A stretch of 64,000 nt of DNA from positions 3,227,421 to 3,291,420 of the forward strand of contig NZ_KQ976354.1 in assembly GCF_000346485.2 (NCBI RefSeq), in the 5' to 3' direction. The position numbers and the translations under genes were made by a program. The notes beneath the pieces were generated by a model. The model was not told where the DNA came from, searched no databases, and was given only the letters and a program-made list of their open reading frames with translations. Every line of letters starts with the position of its first letter. The first letter of the stretch is position 1. Shown piece after piece: positions 25,697 through 36,040 of the stretch. This stretch comes from Scytonema hofmannii PCC 7110. Lineage in GTDB: Bacteria; Cyanobacteriota; Cyanobacteriia; Cyanobacteriales; Nostocaceae.

Positions 25697-26178
25697 ATAT
25701 TGTTACCGATTTTTCTGTTCTTGTTGAGAATAAAACCGTTATGTACAGCGCCGCACAGGCATTGTAGGAAAGATTCTTTCTTCTAAACCTATCCCTATTT
25801 TAGAAGTAAACAAATGAGTGTAAACTTCAATTAAGTTTTATTGCTGAAAACAGATCTTCACAAATTATTCACAACTTTAACTTATATTTTAAGGCACACC
25901 CAGTACGGCGATTAATTTAATAGCCATAGTGAATTGTGTGGACATTAATTGACAAATAATTTATCAATTCTTCACTACACATGCTTAGCTATTAAATCTG
26001 TTTCTTTTACTTGTATTATAACAAAAAACTAATTTTTTTAAATAAAAGTTAGTTGCTGTTTTCAAAAGATAAAAGACATACTAAATGACTATGCTATCTT
26101 ATTCAAAACGAACTTTGATTAAGTTCATGATGTTCAATTTTCTAGACTGGTTCAGTGTTGCTATACAAGGAAGCGTAT
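25697..26178. other. Promoter region between divergent regulator genes
   Basis: About 480 bases, very AT-rich, between the minus-strand regulator and the start of the che operon. It should contain both promoters. I see no repeat, hairpin or conserved operator that I can support. Confidence 0.5.
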
Positions 26179-26544
26179 ATGAAACGGATTTTAGTTGTGG
26201 ATGATTCAGCAACCATGAGGCGAATGGTAATAGCCTCTCTACACGAGCTAAAAGAGGTGAATTTTAATGAAGCTAATAATGGTCTAGCTGCCATAGAATG
26301 TTTGGCTATTAATCATATAAATTTAATGATTTTAGATTTAAATATGCCTGATATGCATGGATTAGATGTCTTGAAGTTTGTCAGAAGTCATCAAAAGTAC
26401 CAAAAAATTCCCATTATTGTATTAACTACCAAAGGAGATGAATTAAGTCGGGAAGCAGCCATGAATGCTGGTGCGACACGCTATCTCACTAAACCATTTG
26501 AACCTCGGATGTTTGCCAAGCAGGCATGGGAATTGTTGAATTAA
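26179..26544 (+). CDS. cheY: CheY-type response regulator, first gene of the chemosensory operon
   Basis: A protein of 121 residues from the ATG at 26179, preceded by aaggaag; an in-frame ATG 24 bases upstream lacks a site. Receiver motifs are complete: VVDDSATMRR (D9/D10), LMILDLNMPDMHG (phosphoaspartate near 55), VLTTKGD and LTKPFEP (lysine near 105). There is no output domain. It starts the run cheY-cheA-cheW-mcp-HEAT-cheR and is the likely phosphorylation target of the adjacent CheA. Confidence 0.93.
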   Translation: MKRILVVDDSATMRRMVIASLHELKEVNFNEANNGLAAIECLAINHINLMILDLNMPDMHGLDVLKFVRSHQKYQKIPIIVLTTKGDELSREAAMNAGATRYLTKPFEPRMFAKQAWELLN

Positions 26545-26561
26545 AGATAGGAGTTACCCCC

Positions 26562-28871
26562 ATGTCCAGTACTGAAGCCAATCAAGGTTTTTTTGCTAAC
26601 TTTCTTGATGATTATTTCGCTGAATGTGACGAACATTTAACAGTTGTACGTTGCCATTTACTGGATCTGGAACAATTTGTACACCAACCCAACATTAAAA
26701 AATCGTTACTAGAAGAACTCTTCCGTAGTTTCCATTCTCTCAAAGGGTTGTCGGGGATGGTTGGCGTGAAAGAGGCTGAACAACTGGCGCATCAAATGGA
26801 GAGTTATTTGCGATCGCTGCGGGAACAACAAGTCATTCTTACGCCAGAAGGAATCGATGTTCTCTGTGATGGTACCAAATTGCTCGAGCAGGCGATCGCA
26901 ACATATCGCACTCAAAGCCCCGCCCCAGATATTCAACACATGGTAGCAAGGTTGGAAGCGATTCTTGCCAACAATGCAGTTTCTGACAACAAGGTAGAAT
27001 CTGTCAGCGTACAGGATCGGAAACCCTCATCTTGTACCTTTTTACCGCAGTTAGTTCTCAAGCAAGAAGAACGAGAAGATCTTGCTGCTGCTTTAGAGAA
27101 TGGAGCACAAGCTTGGCAATTTCAGTTTGTTCCAGAAGCTTCGTTAACCGAACGTGGAGTCAATGTCAATAACATCCGCGAACGGTTGCAAGCGATTGGT
27201 CAAATTATTCACGCTGCGCCAAGAGTCTTAAGCAATGGCGGTATTGCATTTGATTTTCTCATTGCCACCCAGGCTTTAGAAAACTCCTTTGCCTGTTGGT
27301 CTGAAGATGGGTTGTTATATATGCCCTACTCTGAAGAAGAAGTGATTCCTTCTGTGGAGGAAAAAGACAACAGAGAAGTCGAGGAAAACTTAGACCTCAA
27401 GTGTTCCATACCTTCTGCATCTCCAGTTTTCAATGCCCAATTCTCAATTCAGAATCAGATTGCAACACCGTCAAATGTTGTCCGAGTAGACTTAACACGG
27501 TTGGATGAATTAATGCAAATGGTGGGCGAACTTGTCATCACCCGCGCCCGCTTAGAAAATAATCTGAAACCTTTAAAAGGAGTTATTTCTACTTCTGAAC
27601 TACGTGTTTTGAAAGAAATAAACCTCTCGTTAGAACGTCAGTTACGCGATTTGCGAGAAGGTTTAATGCGAGTGCGTTTGGTACCGATTGGAGAAATTTT
27701 TACCAGAATGCAATTTGTGATCAGAGACTTGGCGAGAGAAAGTCAAAAGCAAATCGCTTTGGAATTCAGCGGTCAAGGAACTGAAATTGATAAATTTGTA
27801 GTTGAGAGAATGATGGACCCTCTGTTACATTTGGTGCGTAATGCTGTTAGTCACGGACTCGAATCAGAAACTGAACGTTTGCAATGTGGCAAACCAGCAC
27901 AAGGGAAGATTTTCTTGCGTGCTTCCACCTGCGGAGAAATGGTGACGATTGAAGTTGAAGATGATGGGCGTGGGGTTGATGTAGAACTCGTCACCAAGCG
28001 TGCTATTCAGCAGGAATTAATTACCAGTGATACTCAACTTGATGCAGTCACTATTCTCGATATTCTTTGTTCCTCAGGCTTTTCCACTCGTGAAGAAGCG
28101 GATTTAGTCAGTGGGCGTGGTGTGGGAATGGCTGCGGTCAAAAAAACTGTGTTAGAACTTGGCGGTTTTATCACACTTAATACCCAAGTTGGTTTGGGAA
28201 CTCGCTTTACAATTCAACTACCCCTGACTTTAGCAATTGCGGATGCATTAATTATTTCTGTTAGAGGACAAACCTTTGCCATACCCCAATCTTCCGTCCG
28301 CGAAGTGTTGGAATTGCAGCCCAAGGCGATCGCTGTGTTAGAGAACAACGAAATTTTTTCCTACAGAGGCAGTGTACTCCCCTTGATTCGCCTTGCCGAT
28401 ATGTTTGGATTAACAAGAAATGAAGAGCATAAGAATAGAGAAGAATTAGTGGATCGGCGATCGCCATCTCTGTATGTGGTTGCGATTGGCACTGGCTCAA
28501 ATACAGTGGGGATTTTAGTAGATGGCATCTTGGGTCAACAAGAAATTGTTGTGCGTCCTTTAACAGATCCGCTAGTTCAAGTTATGGGAATTGCAGGTGC
28601 AACCGAACTAGGCGATCGACGTGTTGTCTTGATTCTTGACACGGCGGCTCTGTTACAAGCTCGAAGATTAGCGACTTGGAAAGGTGGAAAACCCAAACCT
28701 TTAAAAGACAGTTATGGGCGTTCGCCCACAAACCTTGTCATGAAAAAAGGATATCCCCCACTTCCCATTGCCCCTTATCCCCAGAGGGGGTCCCGAGTTC
28801 CCCATTGCCCCTTATCCCCAGAGGGGGCCCCGAGTTCCCCACTCCCCATTAAGGACTTTTACAATGAATGA
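26562..28871 (+). CDS. cheA: Chemotaxis histidine kinase CheA
   Basis: About 769 residues from the ATG at 26562, set by taggag eight or so bases upstream. Order of domains: HPt with the phosphorylated histidine in FRSFHSLKGLSG (H58), a variable region (about 150-310), dimerisation helices (VDLTRLDELMQMVGELVITR), the ATP-binding domain (LHLVRNAVSHGLE, VEDDGRGVD, GRGVGMAAVKK) and a C-terminal CheW-like domain (IISVRGQTFAIPQSSVREVL). There is no receiver domain. It phosphorylates CheY and CheB when signalled by the receptor. The last 40 or so residues (PLPIAPYPQRGSRVPHCPLS and following) come from a repeat also seen in priA and are probably not functional. Confidence 0.95.
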   Translation: MSSTEANQGFFANFLDDYFAECDEHLTVVRCHLLDLEQFVHQPNIKKSLLEELFRSFHSLKGLSGMVGVKEAEQLAHQMESYLRSLREQQVILTPEGIDVLCDGTKLLEQAIATYRTQSPAPDIQHMVARLEAILANNAVSDNKVESVSVQDRKPSSCTFLPQLVLKQEEREDLAAALENGAQAWQFQFVPEASLTERGVNVNNIRERLQAIGQIIHAAPRVLSNGGIAFDFLIATQALENSFACWSEDGLLYMPYSEEEVIPSVEEKDNREVEENLDLKCSIPSASPVFNAQFSIQNQIATPSNVVRVDLTRLDELMQMVGELVITRARLENNLKPLKGVISTSELRVLKEINLSLERQLRDLREGLMRVRLVPIGEIFTRMQFVIRDLARESQKQIALEFSGQGTEIDKFVVERMMDPLLHLVRNAVSHGLESETERLQCGKPAQGKIFLRASTCGEMVTIEVEDDGRGVDVELVTKRAIQQELITSDTQLDAVTILDILCSSGFSTREEADLVSGRGVGMAAVKKTVLELGGFITLNTQVGLGTRFTIQLPLTLAIADALIISVRGQTFAIPQSSVREVLELQPKAIAVLENNEIFSYRGSVLPLIRLADMFGLTRNEEHKNREELVDRRSPSLYVVAIGTGSNTVGILVDGILGQQEIVVRPLTDPLVQVMGIAGATELGDRRVVLILDTAALLQARRLATWKGGKPKPLKDSYGRSPTNLVMKKGYPPLPIAPYPQRGSRVPHCPLSPEGAPSSPLPIKDFYNE
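28755..28855. repeat. Repeat forming the tail of cheA
   Basis: Two copies of a unit containing ccccttatccccagaggggg, joined by cccgagttcccc and ending ccccactccccatt. It is the same compound repeat found in opposite orientation inside priA (13325-13437). It encodes the last 35 or so codons of cheA just before the overlap with cheW. Confidence 0.8.
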
Positions 28872-29334
28872 AATTCAAGACTATTCCGAACCATTTATTC
28901 TTTTTGAACTCGCAGGTACAACCTATGGTATTCCTGCATCTGTGGTACAACAGATGGAAATGGTTGAACACATCACGCCAGTACCCAACGCGCCCTACTT
29001 CGTTGAAGGTGTAGCGTTCTCTCGCGGTCAGGTGATTCCTGCTATTAATTTGCGACTCAGATTTGGATTTGAAAAAATTCTTTATGATGTACGCACTCGC
29101 TTGATTGTTATTCACAAAAATAATCGCAGTGTGGGATTAATTGCAGATACAGCCCGCGAATTTATTTCAATTTCTCATAGTTTAGTGCAGCCACTGCCTG
29201 AAGAAATCTCTGGATTAAGTGGGAGGTATTTATCAGGTATTGCCATTCTTAATGAGCGAATGGTACTTATCCTAAATGTTGATGAAGTTATCACTCTAAC
29301 AAATGTTGCCTCTGCTGTCTTAGTCAATAGCTAA
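28864..29334 (+). CDS. cheW: Chemotaxis coupling protein CheW
   Basis: A protein of 156 residues starting at the ATG (28864) that overlaps the cheA stop by eight bases. The frame is open further upstream only through the repeat. It is a single CheW domain: FILFELAGTTYGIPASVVQQ, then ITPVPNAPYFVEGVAFSRGQ and VIPAINLRLRFG. It links receptor tips to CheA. The overlap implies translational coupling with cheA. Confidence 0.94.
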   Translation: MNEIQDYSEPFILFELAGTTYGIPASVVQQMEMVEHITPVPNAPYFVEGVAFSRGQVIPAINLRLRFGFEKILYDVRTRLIVIHKNNRSVGLIADTAREFISISHSLVQPLPEEISGLSGRYLSGIAILNERMVLILNVDEVITLTNVASAVLVNS

Positions 29335-29377
29335 CTGTTAATAGAAACAAATAACCAAAAATTGAAAGGAAAGTAAA

Positions 29378-31498
29378 ATGACTAGAAAATCACATTATTC
29401 AAACGGACAAGTACATAACCTAAAGGTTAACGGTCAAAACGACACAAAGCGCGTTGCTCAAAATCAAGAAATATCTCGCGTTCGAGAACAGGCTGAGCAA
29501 GTGACTCAAACCACTGATGAAATAGCAAGGATTGTCGATCGAGTCATACAAGATGCAGAGTCACAAGTGCGATCGCTTGACGAAGTTGTCAGCAGTACAA
29601 AGGAAATAACCACATCCCTAAAAGAAACAGCAGGACAAGCAGAATCTATCGCAGCGTCTTGCGAACAACTTGCTTCCTCAACAAACGAAATGACAGCCTC
29701 CATTGAGGAAGTAACTGCTAATACAGTCGATCTTGCCTCTTCAGTCAATCAAACGGCTGCCTCAATTCAAGAAACCACCACATCAATTCGCAGTGTTGCT
29801 GATATGGCTCAAGACATGGCAACTTCTGCAACGCAAGTGACGAGTTCAACAACTGAAATTGCTGCCTCCATTAAAAGCGTTAACCGAGACACAGATTCTC
29901 TTGCTGCTTCCATCAATGAATCTGCTGCCTCGATAGAAGAAATGAATCGTTCTATTCAAAGCGTTGCAAGTAATACAGCCGATGTGACTGCTTCTGCTGA
30001 AAAAACAACCACTGCAATCAACCAAATGGCAGCTTCTATCGAACAAGTCTCAGCCAGCGCAGAGAATCTCTCCGCCATTGTGGATGGGGTATCCAATTCG
30101 GTGGAAGAAATGGCGGTTTCGGTGCAAGGAGTCGCACAAAATGCTGCCCAAATCAGCGATGCTGCCACTGCTGCAGTCACCAGTACAACTCAACTAGATC
30201 GTTCGATCCGTTCGGTGACAATGTTGACCAAACAAGCAGATGAAATTACCAACCGCGTGGTACGGGATGCTGAAACTGGTGGGGTAACGGTACAAAAATC
30301 AATTCAAGGCATTAGCCGCATGCGTGATTCCATGGTGCAATCTGCCGATGTCATCCAAGATATGGGCAAACGCGCCAACGAAATCAGCAGTATTGTATCT
30401 ACGATTAATCTGATTGCCGAGCGTACCAACTTACTATCGTTAAATGCTTCAATAGAGGCGGCACGCGCTGGAGATGCAGGACGGGGTTTTGCAGTCGTCG
30501 CAGAAGAAATTCGCAATCTTGCAGAACGTGCTGCTCAAGCAACAACGGACATTAGCGCTATTATCAAAGGGCTGCAAGATGTGGTACAAGAAGCGGTTAC
30601 GAAATCAAGTGAAGGGTCGCGTGTTGCTGAAGACAGCAGTCGTCTTGCCGAAGATGGAGTTAAGGGATTACAAACCATCCTCACAGGCGTGCAGGAAACA
30701 GCTCAGATCGTGCGTCAAATTGCTAGAGCTTCAGAAGAACAGCTCGCAGCCGGACAACATGTCGTGGCAGCCATTCATACCACAGCCTCCCAAGCAAGAG
30801 AAGTCGCACAAATCACAACAGGGCAAGCTAAATCAGCCCAAAGTGTTGTTCAGTCTACAACACAAATGCGTAAAATTGCCCAACAGGTTTCACAAGCAAT
30901 GAACGAACAAGGTCATGCCGCACGGGAGATCATGAAGGAGGCGAAAAATACGACTTCTCTGGCAAACCAAGTTCGTAAAGCAACCGCAGAACAAGCAAAT
31001 GGCGCACAGCAAATCGTTCAAGCAGTGGAGTTAATGCGACGGGGTGCAGACAGCACAGCTCGTGCTCTTAGCGAACAAAGTACAGCAAGCGAGCAAATCT
31101 CTAAAGAAGCAGAACGCCTTGCTCGTTTAATTGCCAGCGTCACTAAGGCAATGAACGAACAAGCCAGTGCTACTGTAGAAATCACAAAAGCAGTCGAGAA
31201 TGTGCGACGACAATCCGATCAAACCGCCAAAGCCATGAAAGAACAGACACGCGCTATTAAAGATATGTCTGCTGGCGCACAAAATATTTCCAAACAAATT
31301 GGTCTGATTACTCGTGCCAATCGAGAACACTCTGGCGTGGCGGTATCAACTCTCAATTCAGTCTCAAATATTCGTCAAATAACCGAACGCAATCTCCAGA
31401 TCAATAAGGAAGCAAAACGATTCACAACTGAATTGGTGGAAAGAGCACAGGCTCTATCGTTAATGATCAATCGTTTAAATGGTAACGGACATAAGTAG
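29378..31498 (+). CDS. Soluble methyl-accepting chemotaxis protein
   Basis: A protein of 706 residues, helical throughout and rich in Ala, Ser, Thr, Gln and Glu, with no hydrophobic segment, signal peptide or recognisable sensor domain. The conserved signalling tip lies near the middle (about 345-385): [20 protein letters not shown] followed by [18 protein letters not shown]. Long heptad-like arms flank it on both sides, so the molecule is a very long antiparallel coiled coil with a free N-terminal arm of about 300 residues. It should bind CheA/CheW in the cytoplasm. Input may come through a partner, perhaps the HEAT protein encoded next. Methylation sites are expected but cannot be pinpointed. 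Confidence 0.92.
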   Translation: MTRKSHYSNGQVHNLKVNGQNDTKRVAQNQEISRVREQAEQVTQTTDEIARIVDRVIQDAESQVRSLDEVVSSTKEITTSLKETAGQAESIAASCEQLASSTNEMTASIEEVTANTVDLASSVNQTAASIQETTTSIRSVADMAQDMATSATQVTSSTTEIAASIKSVNRDTDSLAASINESAASIEEMNRSIQSVASNTADVTASAEKTTTAINQMAASIEQVSASAENLSAIVDGVSNSVEEMAVSVQGVAQNAAQISDAATAAVTSTTQLDRSIRSVTMLTKQADEITNRVVRDAETGGVTVQKSIQGISRMRDSMVQSADVIQDMGKRANEISSIVSTINLIAERTNLLSLNASIEAARAGDAGRGFAVVAEEIRNLAERAAQATTDISAIIKGLQDVVQEAVTKSSEGSRVAEDSSRLAEDGVKGLQTILTGVQETAQIVRQIARASEEQLAAGQHVVAAIHTTASQAREVAQITTGQAKSAQSVVQSTTQMRKIAQQVSQAMNEQGHAAREIMKEAKNTTSLANQVRKATAEQANGAQQIVQAVELMRRGADSTARALSEQSTASEQISKEAERLARLIASVTKAMNEQASATVEITKAVENVRRQSDQTAKAMKEQTRAIKDMSAGAQNISKQIGLITRANREHSGVAVSTLNSVSNIRQITERNLQINKEAKRFTTELVERAQALSLMINRLNGNGHK

Positions 31499-31523
31499 GG
31501 CTTGCTGAAATGGGTAATAAACA

Positions 31524-33929
31524 ATGAACAACGATGTCACAGGGCAACAAGAAACCCAACAAAACTGGAACCAACAGCTTGCAAGTTCCGATGAAATAAC
31601 TCGGTTGCGGGCTGTGGAAGCACTGGGAACATCTCGCATACCGGAAACTGAGTCTATGCTTATTGCAGCACTGGGAGATGAGAGCTGGCGAGTGAGACGA
31701 GCTGCAGTAAATAGTTTAGCGCAACGGGAGGGAGCAATTCTGGCTCCGTTACTGTTGCAAAATCTCCGTGAAAAACACTACAACCCAAGTGTCTTAAATG
31801 GGGTGTTACAGGTATTGGTTCAGACCAATATCAATATCGTTCCAGAACTCATTGATTGTCTGAGTTCTGCTGATGTAGATCTGCGGATTTATGCAGCACA
31901 GGCATTGGGAGAACAGCATGACAAAACTCCCATTCCATCTCTTATCGCTGCTCTGGAAGATCCAGATGTTAACGTCAGATATTATGCAATAGAAGCCTTG
32001 GGACACTTACGTGCGTCTGAGGCAGTAGAGATGCTTCTGGCTATTGTAGAGTTAGGCGATTTTTTTCTGGTATTTCCCGCTCTTGATGCTTTAACGCGTA
32101 TTGGCGATCGCACAATAGCACCGCGACTCTTACCTTTGCTAGAAAACGATTGTTTGTGTTCTGCAGCAGTTGAGGCTTTGGGTCAACTCGGAAATGAGAG
32201 CGTCATCTCACCTCTGCTCCAAGTGTTGAATCGCCCAAATGCCCCAGTCACCAACATCGCCCAGGCGATCGCCAATCTGTACGAACACTACAAAACCGGC
32301 TCCCATCAAGAAACCTACATTGCTGATATCGCCTATGGCACCATTACAGCAACAGGTGCAGAAAACATGATTAATGCCTTGCAAGATGCCAATACGGATG
32401 AACTACGCGCTCTTGTGATGCTTTTGAGCCAGTTAGAAGGGGACAACATAGAACGTGCTCTGACACGGCTCTTAGGTCAAACAAGCGTGCGGTCTTCAGT
32501 GGTAGAAGCTTTAGTCCGTTATGGCAAGCGAGCTACACAATTGTTAATCGAGCAACTCCAATTAAACGATATAGAAATATGTCAAGCAGCAGTAGTGGCT
32601 CTAGGCAGAATCGGCGATGCTCGTGCGTTACCATCTCTCATGAACCTGCTCGCAACAGAACCACAATTGATTATTCCAACCACTGTTGCTTTAGCACAAA
32701 TTGGTGATGCTCGTGCTTTTGACGGGCTACTTAATTTAATGGGTCATCCTCATGCAGCCGTGCGTCAAGCTGCGATCGCGGCTCTCAATTCTCTCGGTCA
32801 CCCCGATCTGCCAACACGCATGGTGGATTTGTTGCAAGATGCCAATCCTTTGATACGGGAGTCAGCAGTCCAAATTGCAGGTTATTTTGCCTTTGCAGAA
32901 ACAGAAGCTTTATTATTAGAGCGTTGTTATGACGACGACGAGAATGTTCGACGTGCTGCTATTGAACTGATTCCATATTTGGAAAAAGACTTTGTCATGC
33001 CAACTTTAGTGGCGGTACTGGAAAATGAAACTCCCAAAGTGCGGGTATCAGCTGCTCGGGCTTTGAAATATGTAGACAGCCATCTTGCTTTTCCTTATCT
33101 ACTAAAAACACTACAAGATACCGATATTTGGGTTCGCTATTATGGAGCGCAAGCCATGGGTTGGCATGGCTATCCAGAAGCCGTGGAGATCCTGGAAAAA
33201 TTGGTGCATACAGATCCAGCCCTGCGAGTGAGGATTGCAGCAGTCGAAGCATTGGGACAAATTGGTGGGACAAAGGCGGTAACAATTTTGGCACCGTTAG
33301 TAGAAGCTCCAGACATTAATGAGGACTTGCTACGAGCTACCCTAGCAGCATTAGGTAAGACCGGACATCCCAACTCTTTGCCACCGTTGTTGTTAGTTGC
33401 TCATGGAGTTAACACGCCTGTAGTAGACTTAGTGCGACGCATTGATGCTATTCACGCCTTAGGGAAACGGGGCGGAGATGGTGTTGTAGATATGTTGCAT
33501 CATCTAGCTGCATCTGACCCTGAAATAGCAGTTGTACAAGTAGCTATTGACGCTTTGGCAGAGCTTTGTACTCCTGAAGCGATCGCTAGCTTATTGGAAT
33601 TAACACTCAAGCCAACGTGTCAAAGGGCTTGCATTATTGCCTTGGCATCCCTCCCTCAAGAGCAAATTGAAGCGATTGGACTTGGTCTGAAGCATCTTTA
33701 TCCAGAGGTGCGACAAGCCACGGTAGAAGTGTTAACCCGCATGAAGCACCCAAATGCTTCGGAACTCTTGATAAAAGGCTTGGAGGATGTAAATGCTTCC
33801 GTGCGTTTAGTCGCAGTCACCGCACTCAAACACTTGGGTAATCGTTGGGCGGAAAAGAAAATCGCAGCGCTAGCTCGTACAGATCCTGACCCAATGGTTC
33901 GCCGTGCTGCAGAAATCAGTGACCAGTGA
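31524..33929 (+). CDS. HEAT-repeat protein within the chemosensory operon
   Basis: A protein of 801 residues made of about 20 HEAT/PBS-lyase-type helical repeats, for example EALGTSRIPETESMLIAALG, ALGDESWRVRRAAVNSLAQ and ALEDPDVNVRYYAIEALGHL. It has no catalytic motif, signal or membrane segment. HEAT solenoids act as binding scaffolds. Its place between the soluble receptor and cheR, 25 bases after the receptor stop, suggests that it presents a ligand or partner to the receptor; this is inference. The final SDQ and stop are encoded by the gtgacca repeat. Confidence 0.9.
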   Translation: MNNDVTGQQETQQNWNQQLASSDEITRLRAVEALGTSRIPETESMLIAALGDESWRVRRAAVNSLAQREGAILAPLLLQNLREKHYNPSVLNGVLQVLVQTNINIVPELIDCLSSADVDLRIYAAQALGEQHDKTPIPSLIAALEDPDVNVRYYAIEALGHLRASEAVEMLLAIVELGDFFLVFPALDALTRIGDRTIAPRLLPLLENDCLCSAAVEALGQLGNESVISPLLQVLNRPNAPVTNIAQAIANLYEHYKTGSHQETYIADIAYGTITATGAENMINALQDANTDELRALVMLLSQLEGDNIERALTRLLGQTSVRSSVVEALVRYGKRATQLLIEQLQLNDIEICQAAVVALGRIGDARALPSLMNLLATEPQLIIPTTVALAQIGDARAFDGLLNLMGHPHAAVRQAAIAALNSLGHPDLPTRMVDLLQDANPLIRESAVQIAGYFAFAETEALLLERCYDDDENVRRAAIELIPYLEKDFVMPTLVAVLENETPKVRVSAARALKYVDSHLAFPYLLKTLQDTDIWVRYYGAQAMGWHGYPEAVEILEKLVHTDPALRVRIAAVEALGQIGGTKAVTILAPLVEAPDINEDLLRATLAALGKTGHPNSLPPLLLVAHGVNTPVVDLVRRIDAIHALGKRGGDGVVDMLHHLAASDPEIAVVQVAIDALAELCTPEAIASLLELTLKPTCQRACIIALASLPQEQIEAIGLGLKHLYPEVRQATVEVLTRMKHPNASELLIKGLEDVNASVRLVAVTALKHLGNRWAEKKIAALARTDPDPMVRRAAEISDQ

Positions 33930-33978
33930 CCAGTGACCAGTGACCAGTGACCAATGACCAGTGAACAGTGACCAATGA
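33924..33978. repeat. gtgacca heptamer repeat between the HEAT gene and cheR
   Basis: About seven gtgacca/atgacca units start inside the HEAT gene, supply its TGA (33927-33929), and run to the first possible cheR ATG (33975). The run separates two genes that otherwise seem to be in one operon. Confidence 0.85.
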
Positions 33979-33995
33979 CAAATGATATATTAACC

Positions 33996-34835
33996 ATGCA
34001 GTTCCTTTCAGAAACTATTAGTTTGTCTAATACTGTCTTTACTCTATTGCGTGACTTGATTCAGGAACGCACGGGGATTTACTATGAAACAAGTAACCGT
34101 GATTTATTAGCAGACAAACTTTTACCTTGTGCTATTGCCTGTGGCTTAACTTCATTTTTGGACTATTATTACTTGCTAAAATATGACGATACAGCCGAGG
34201 AAGAATGGAATCGAGTTATAAATGCTGTTTCAGTTCAAGAGACTTTTTTTTGGCGTGAAATAGACCAAATCAAAACGTTAGTGGAAGTTTTAGTACCTGA
34301 GTATTTTGCTACATCCAGAATCACTCCTTTAAAAATTTGGAGTGCTGCTTGCTCTACAGGAGAAGAACCACTGACAATTGCAATGGCTCTCAATGAATCA
34401 GGGTTGTTGCGACGGGTACCTATTGAGATTTATGCCTCTGATGCCAGTCAAAATGCGATCGCAAAAGCAAAACAGGGTCTTTATCAAGAACGTTCCTTTC
34501 GCAATACTTCTCCTACCATGCAAACAAAATATTTTTCCAAAGAACCGGAAGGCTGGCGAGTTGACCCGGAACTCCATTCCCAAATCAAGTGGACAAAAGC
34601 TAATTTAATGGTAGAAACTGAAATTAAGCATTTAGCCACTGCTTCGATTATATTTTGTCGGAATGTATTTATTTATTTTTCGCAAAACAATATTCGTAAA
34701 ACAGTCAGCTTATTTTATGAGGCTATGCCCACGCCCGGTTATCTGTGTATTGCTGCTTCAGAGTCATTGTTGAAGTTAACAACTGATTTTGAACTGCAAG
34801 AGATAGGAGGTGCATTTGTGTATGTTAAACGATAG
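33996..34835 (+). CDS. cheR: Chemotaxis receptor methyltransferase CheR
   Basis: A protein of 279 residues from the ATG at 33996; an ATG at 33975 is also in frame but is part of the tandem repeat, so I prefer the later one. It has the N-terminal helical domain (LRDLIQERTGIYYETSNRDL), the SAM-binding site KIWSAACSTGEEPLTIAMAL, the acidic ribose-binding IEIYASDASQNAI and the late motif IIFCRNVFIYFS. CheR methylates glutamates on the receptor and so tunes adaptation. Partner demethylase cheB lies 160 bases downstream. Confidence 0.93.
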   Translation: MQFLSETISLSNTVFTLLRDLIQERTGIYYETSNRDLLADKLLPCAIACGLTSFLDYYYLLKYDDTAEEEWNRVINAVSVQETFFWREIDQIKTLVEVLVPEYFATSRITPLKIWSAACSTGEEPLTIAMALNESGLLRRVPIEIYASDASQNAIAKAKQGLYQERSFRNTSPTMQTKYFSKEPEGWRVDPELHSQIKWTKANLMVETEIKHLATASIIFCRNVFIYFSQNNIRKTVSLFYEAMPTPGYLCIAASESLLKLTTDFELQEIGGAFVYVKR

Positions 34836-34999
34836 TTATACAATTTTGAATTTTGGATTTTGGATTTTGGATTGGAAAAGTTTTACCTAGATTAAATTTC
34901 ACACTATTATCTGTCGTATTCTTTTTTCAAATTGCTATTAGTAAGTAGGGTCAAACCCACCCTAGGTGTAGTTTAAAAATCAAATAGGAGTCTTATATT
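34836..34999. other. Gap between cheR and cheB
   Basis: It contains a ttttggattttgga tandem run just after the cheR stop (a similar run lies upstream of pstC at 42145) and then unique sequence with ataggagtc about ten bases before cheB. A second promoter here is possible. Confidence 0.5.
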
Positions 35000-36040
35000 A
35001 TGCTTCAAATAATACGTACTTTAGTAGTCGATGATTCTGCCTTTGTTCGCAAAGTTGTGAAACAAATGCTATCCCGTAGCCCGTTTATCGAAGTGGTGGG
35101 TACTGCACGGGATGGGGAAGAAGCTTTGGAAATGGTCGAACAACTGAATCCTGACGTTGTTACCACAGACCTCATCATGCCCAATATGGATGGAGTAGAG
35201 TTCTTGCGGGAGCAAATGAAGCGGCGTCCAGTACCTGTCGTTGTTGTGAGTATTGCCAACGAGAGTGGCGAAATGGCTTTGGAAGCACTTGATGCTGGAG
35301 CCATTGATTTTATACAAAAGCCAACTGCACTAGCAACAGAAAAAGTCTTTGAGATTAGTGATGAGTTAATTCAAAAAGTGAAAACAGCTGCAAATGTCTC
35401 TGTGGCTCATCTGTTACCGATACCTGCAGGCAAAAAAATCTCGTCTCCAATATCGATATCCCGTTCCGGTTCAATAGATATCCTGGTACTCGGAGCATCC
35501 ACAGGTGGTCCACAAGCGTTGACTTACTTGATTTCTCAATTACCTGAAAACTTTCCCATTCCTGTAGCAATTATTTTACATATGCCTGTTGGTTACACGG
35601 AAATGTATGCCAATAGATTAAATGAACTATCGCGGGTAAAAGTGGTAGAAGCCAAAGAAGGAGATCCCGTTTTACCTGGTGTTGTCCTGATTGCACCTGC
35701 TGGACGACATCTAACGTTTATACGTCAAACTGATGGAACAGTTGTGACTCACTTAGATTCACGTCCATTTGACACACTGCATCGTCCCAGCGTAGATGTG
35801 TTGTTTCAATCTGCGGCTGAAGTATTTCGCGATCGCGTCTTGGGTGTTGTGATGACTGGTATGGGGTCAGACGGCAAACAAGGTGCCGCGTGGATTCGAT
35901 CTCAAGGTGGTTTAGTTTATACTGAAGCCGAAGAAACTTGTGTTGTCTACGGGATGCCTCGTTCTGTCGTCGAAGCAGGTTTGAGTTTAAAAAGCATTCG
36001 ACTCAACCAAATGATACCAGCAATTTTGGAGGTTCTGTGA
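35000..36040 (+). CDS. cheB: Chemotaxis response regulator / protein-glutamate methylesterase CheB
   Basis: A protein of 346 residues: a receiver domain (VVDDSAFVRK, TTDLIMPNMDGVEF, QKPT) followed by a linker (about 125-155) and the methylesterase domain with the catalytic serine in LGASTGGPQAL, histidine in IILHMPVGYT and aspartate in MTGMGSDGKQGA. All three triad residues are present. It demethylates the receptor when phosphorylated by CheA. aggag stands upstream with good spacing. The stop overlaps the next ATG by one base. Confidence 0.95.
   Translation: MLQIIRTLVVDDSAFVRKVVKQMLSRSPFIEVVGTARDGEEALEMVEQLNPDVVTTDLIMPNMDGVEFLREQMKRRPVPVVVVSIANESGEMALEALDAGAIDFIQKPTALATEKVFEISDELIQKVKTAANVSVAHLLPIPAGKKISSPISISRSGSIDILVLGASTGGPQALTYLISQLPENFPIPVAIILHMPVGYTEMYANRLNELSRVKVVEAKEGDPVLPGVVLIAPAGRHLTFIRQTDGTVVTHLDSRPFDTLHRPSVDVLFQSAAEVFRDRVLGVVMTGMGSDGKQGAAWIRSQGGLVYTEAEETCVVYGMPRSVVEAGLSLKSIRLNQMIPAILEVL

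Noticed and set aside
28768-28863. N-terminal extension of the cheW frame
   Set aside because: It is the repeat in another phase; cheW begins at 28864, overlapping the cheA stop.
29506-31330. Several minus-strand frames under the receptor gene
   Set aside because: They are shadows of a low-complexity Ala/Ser/Thr-rich coding sequence.
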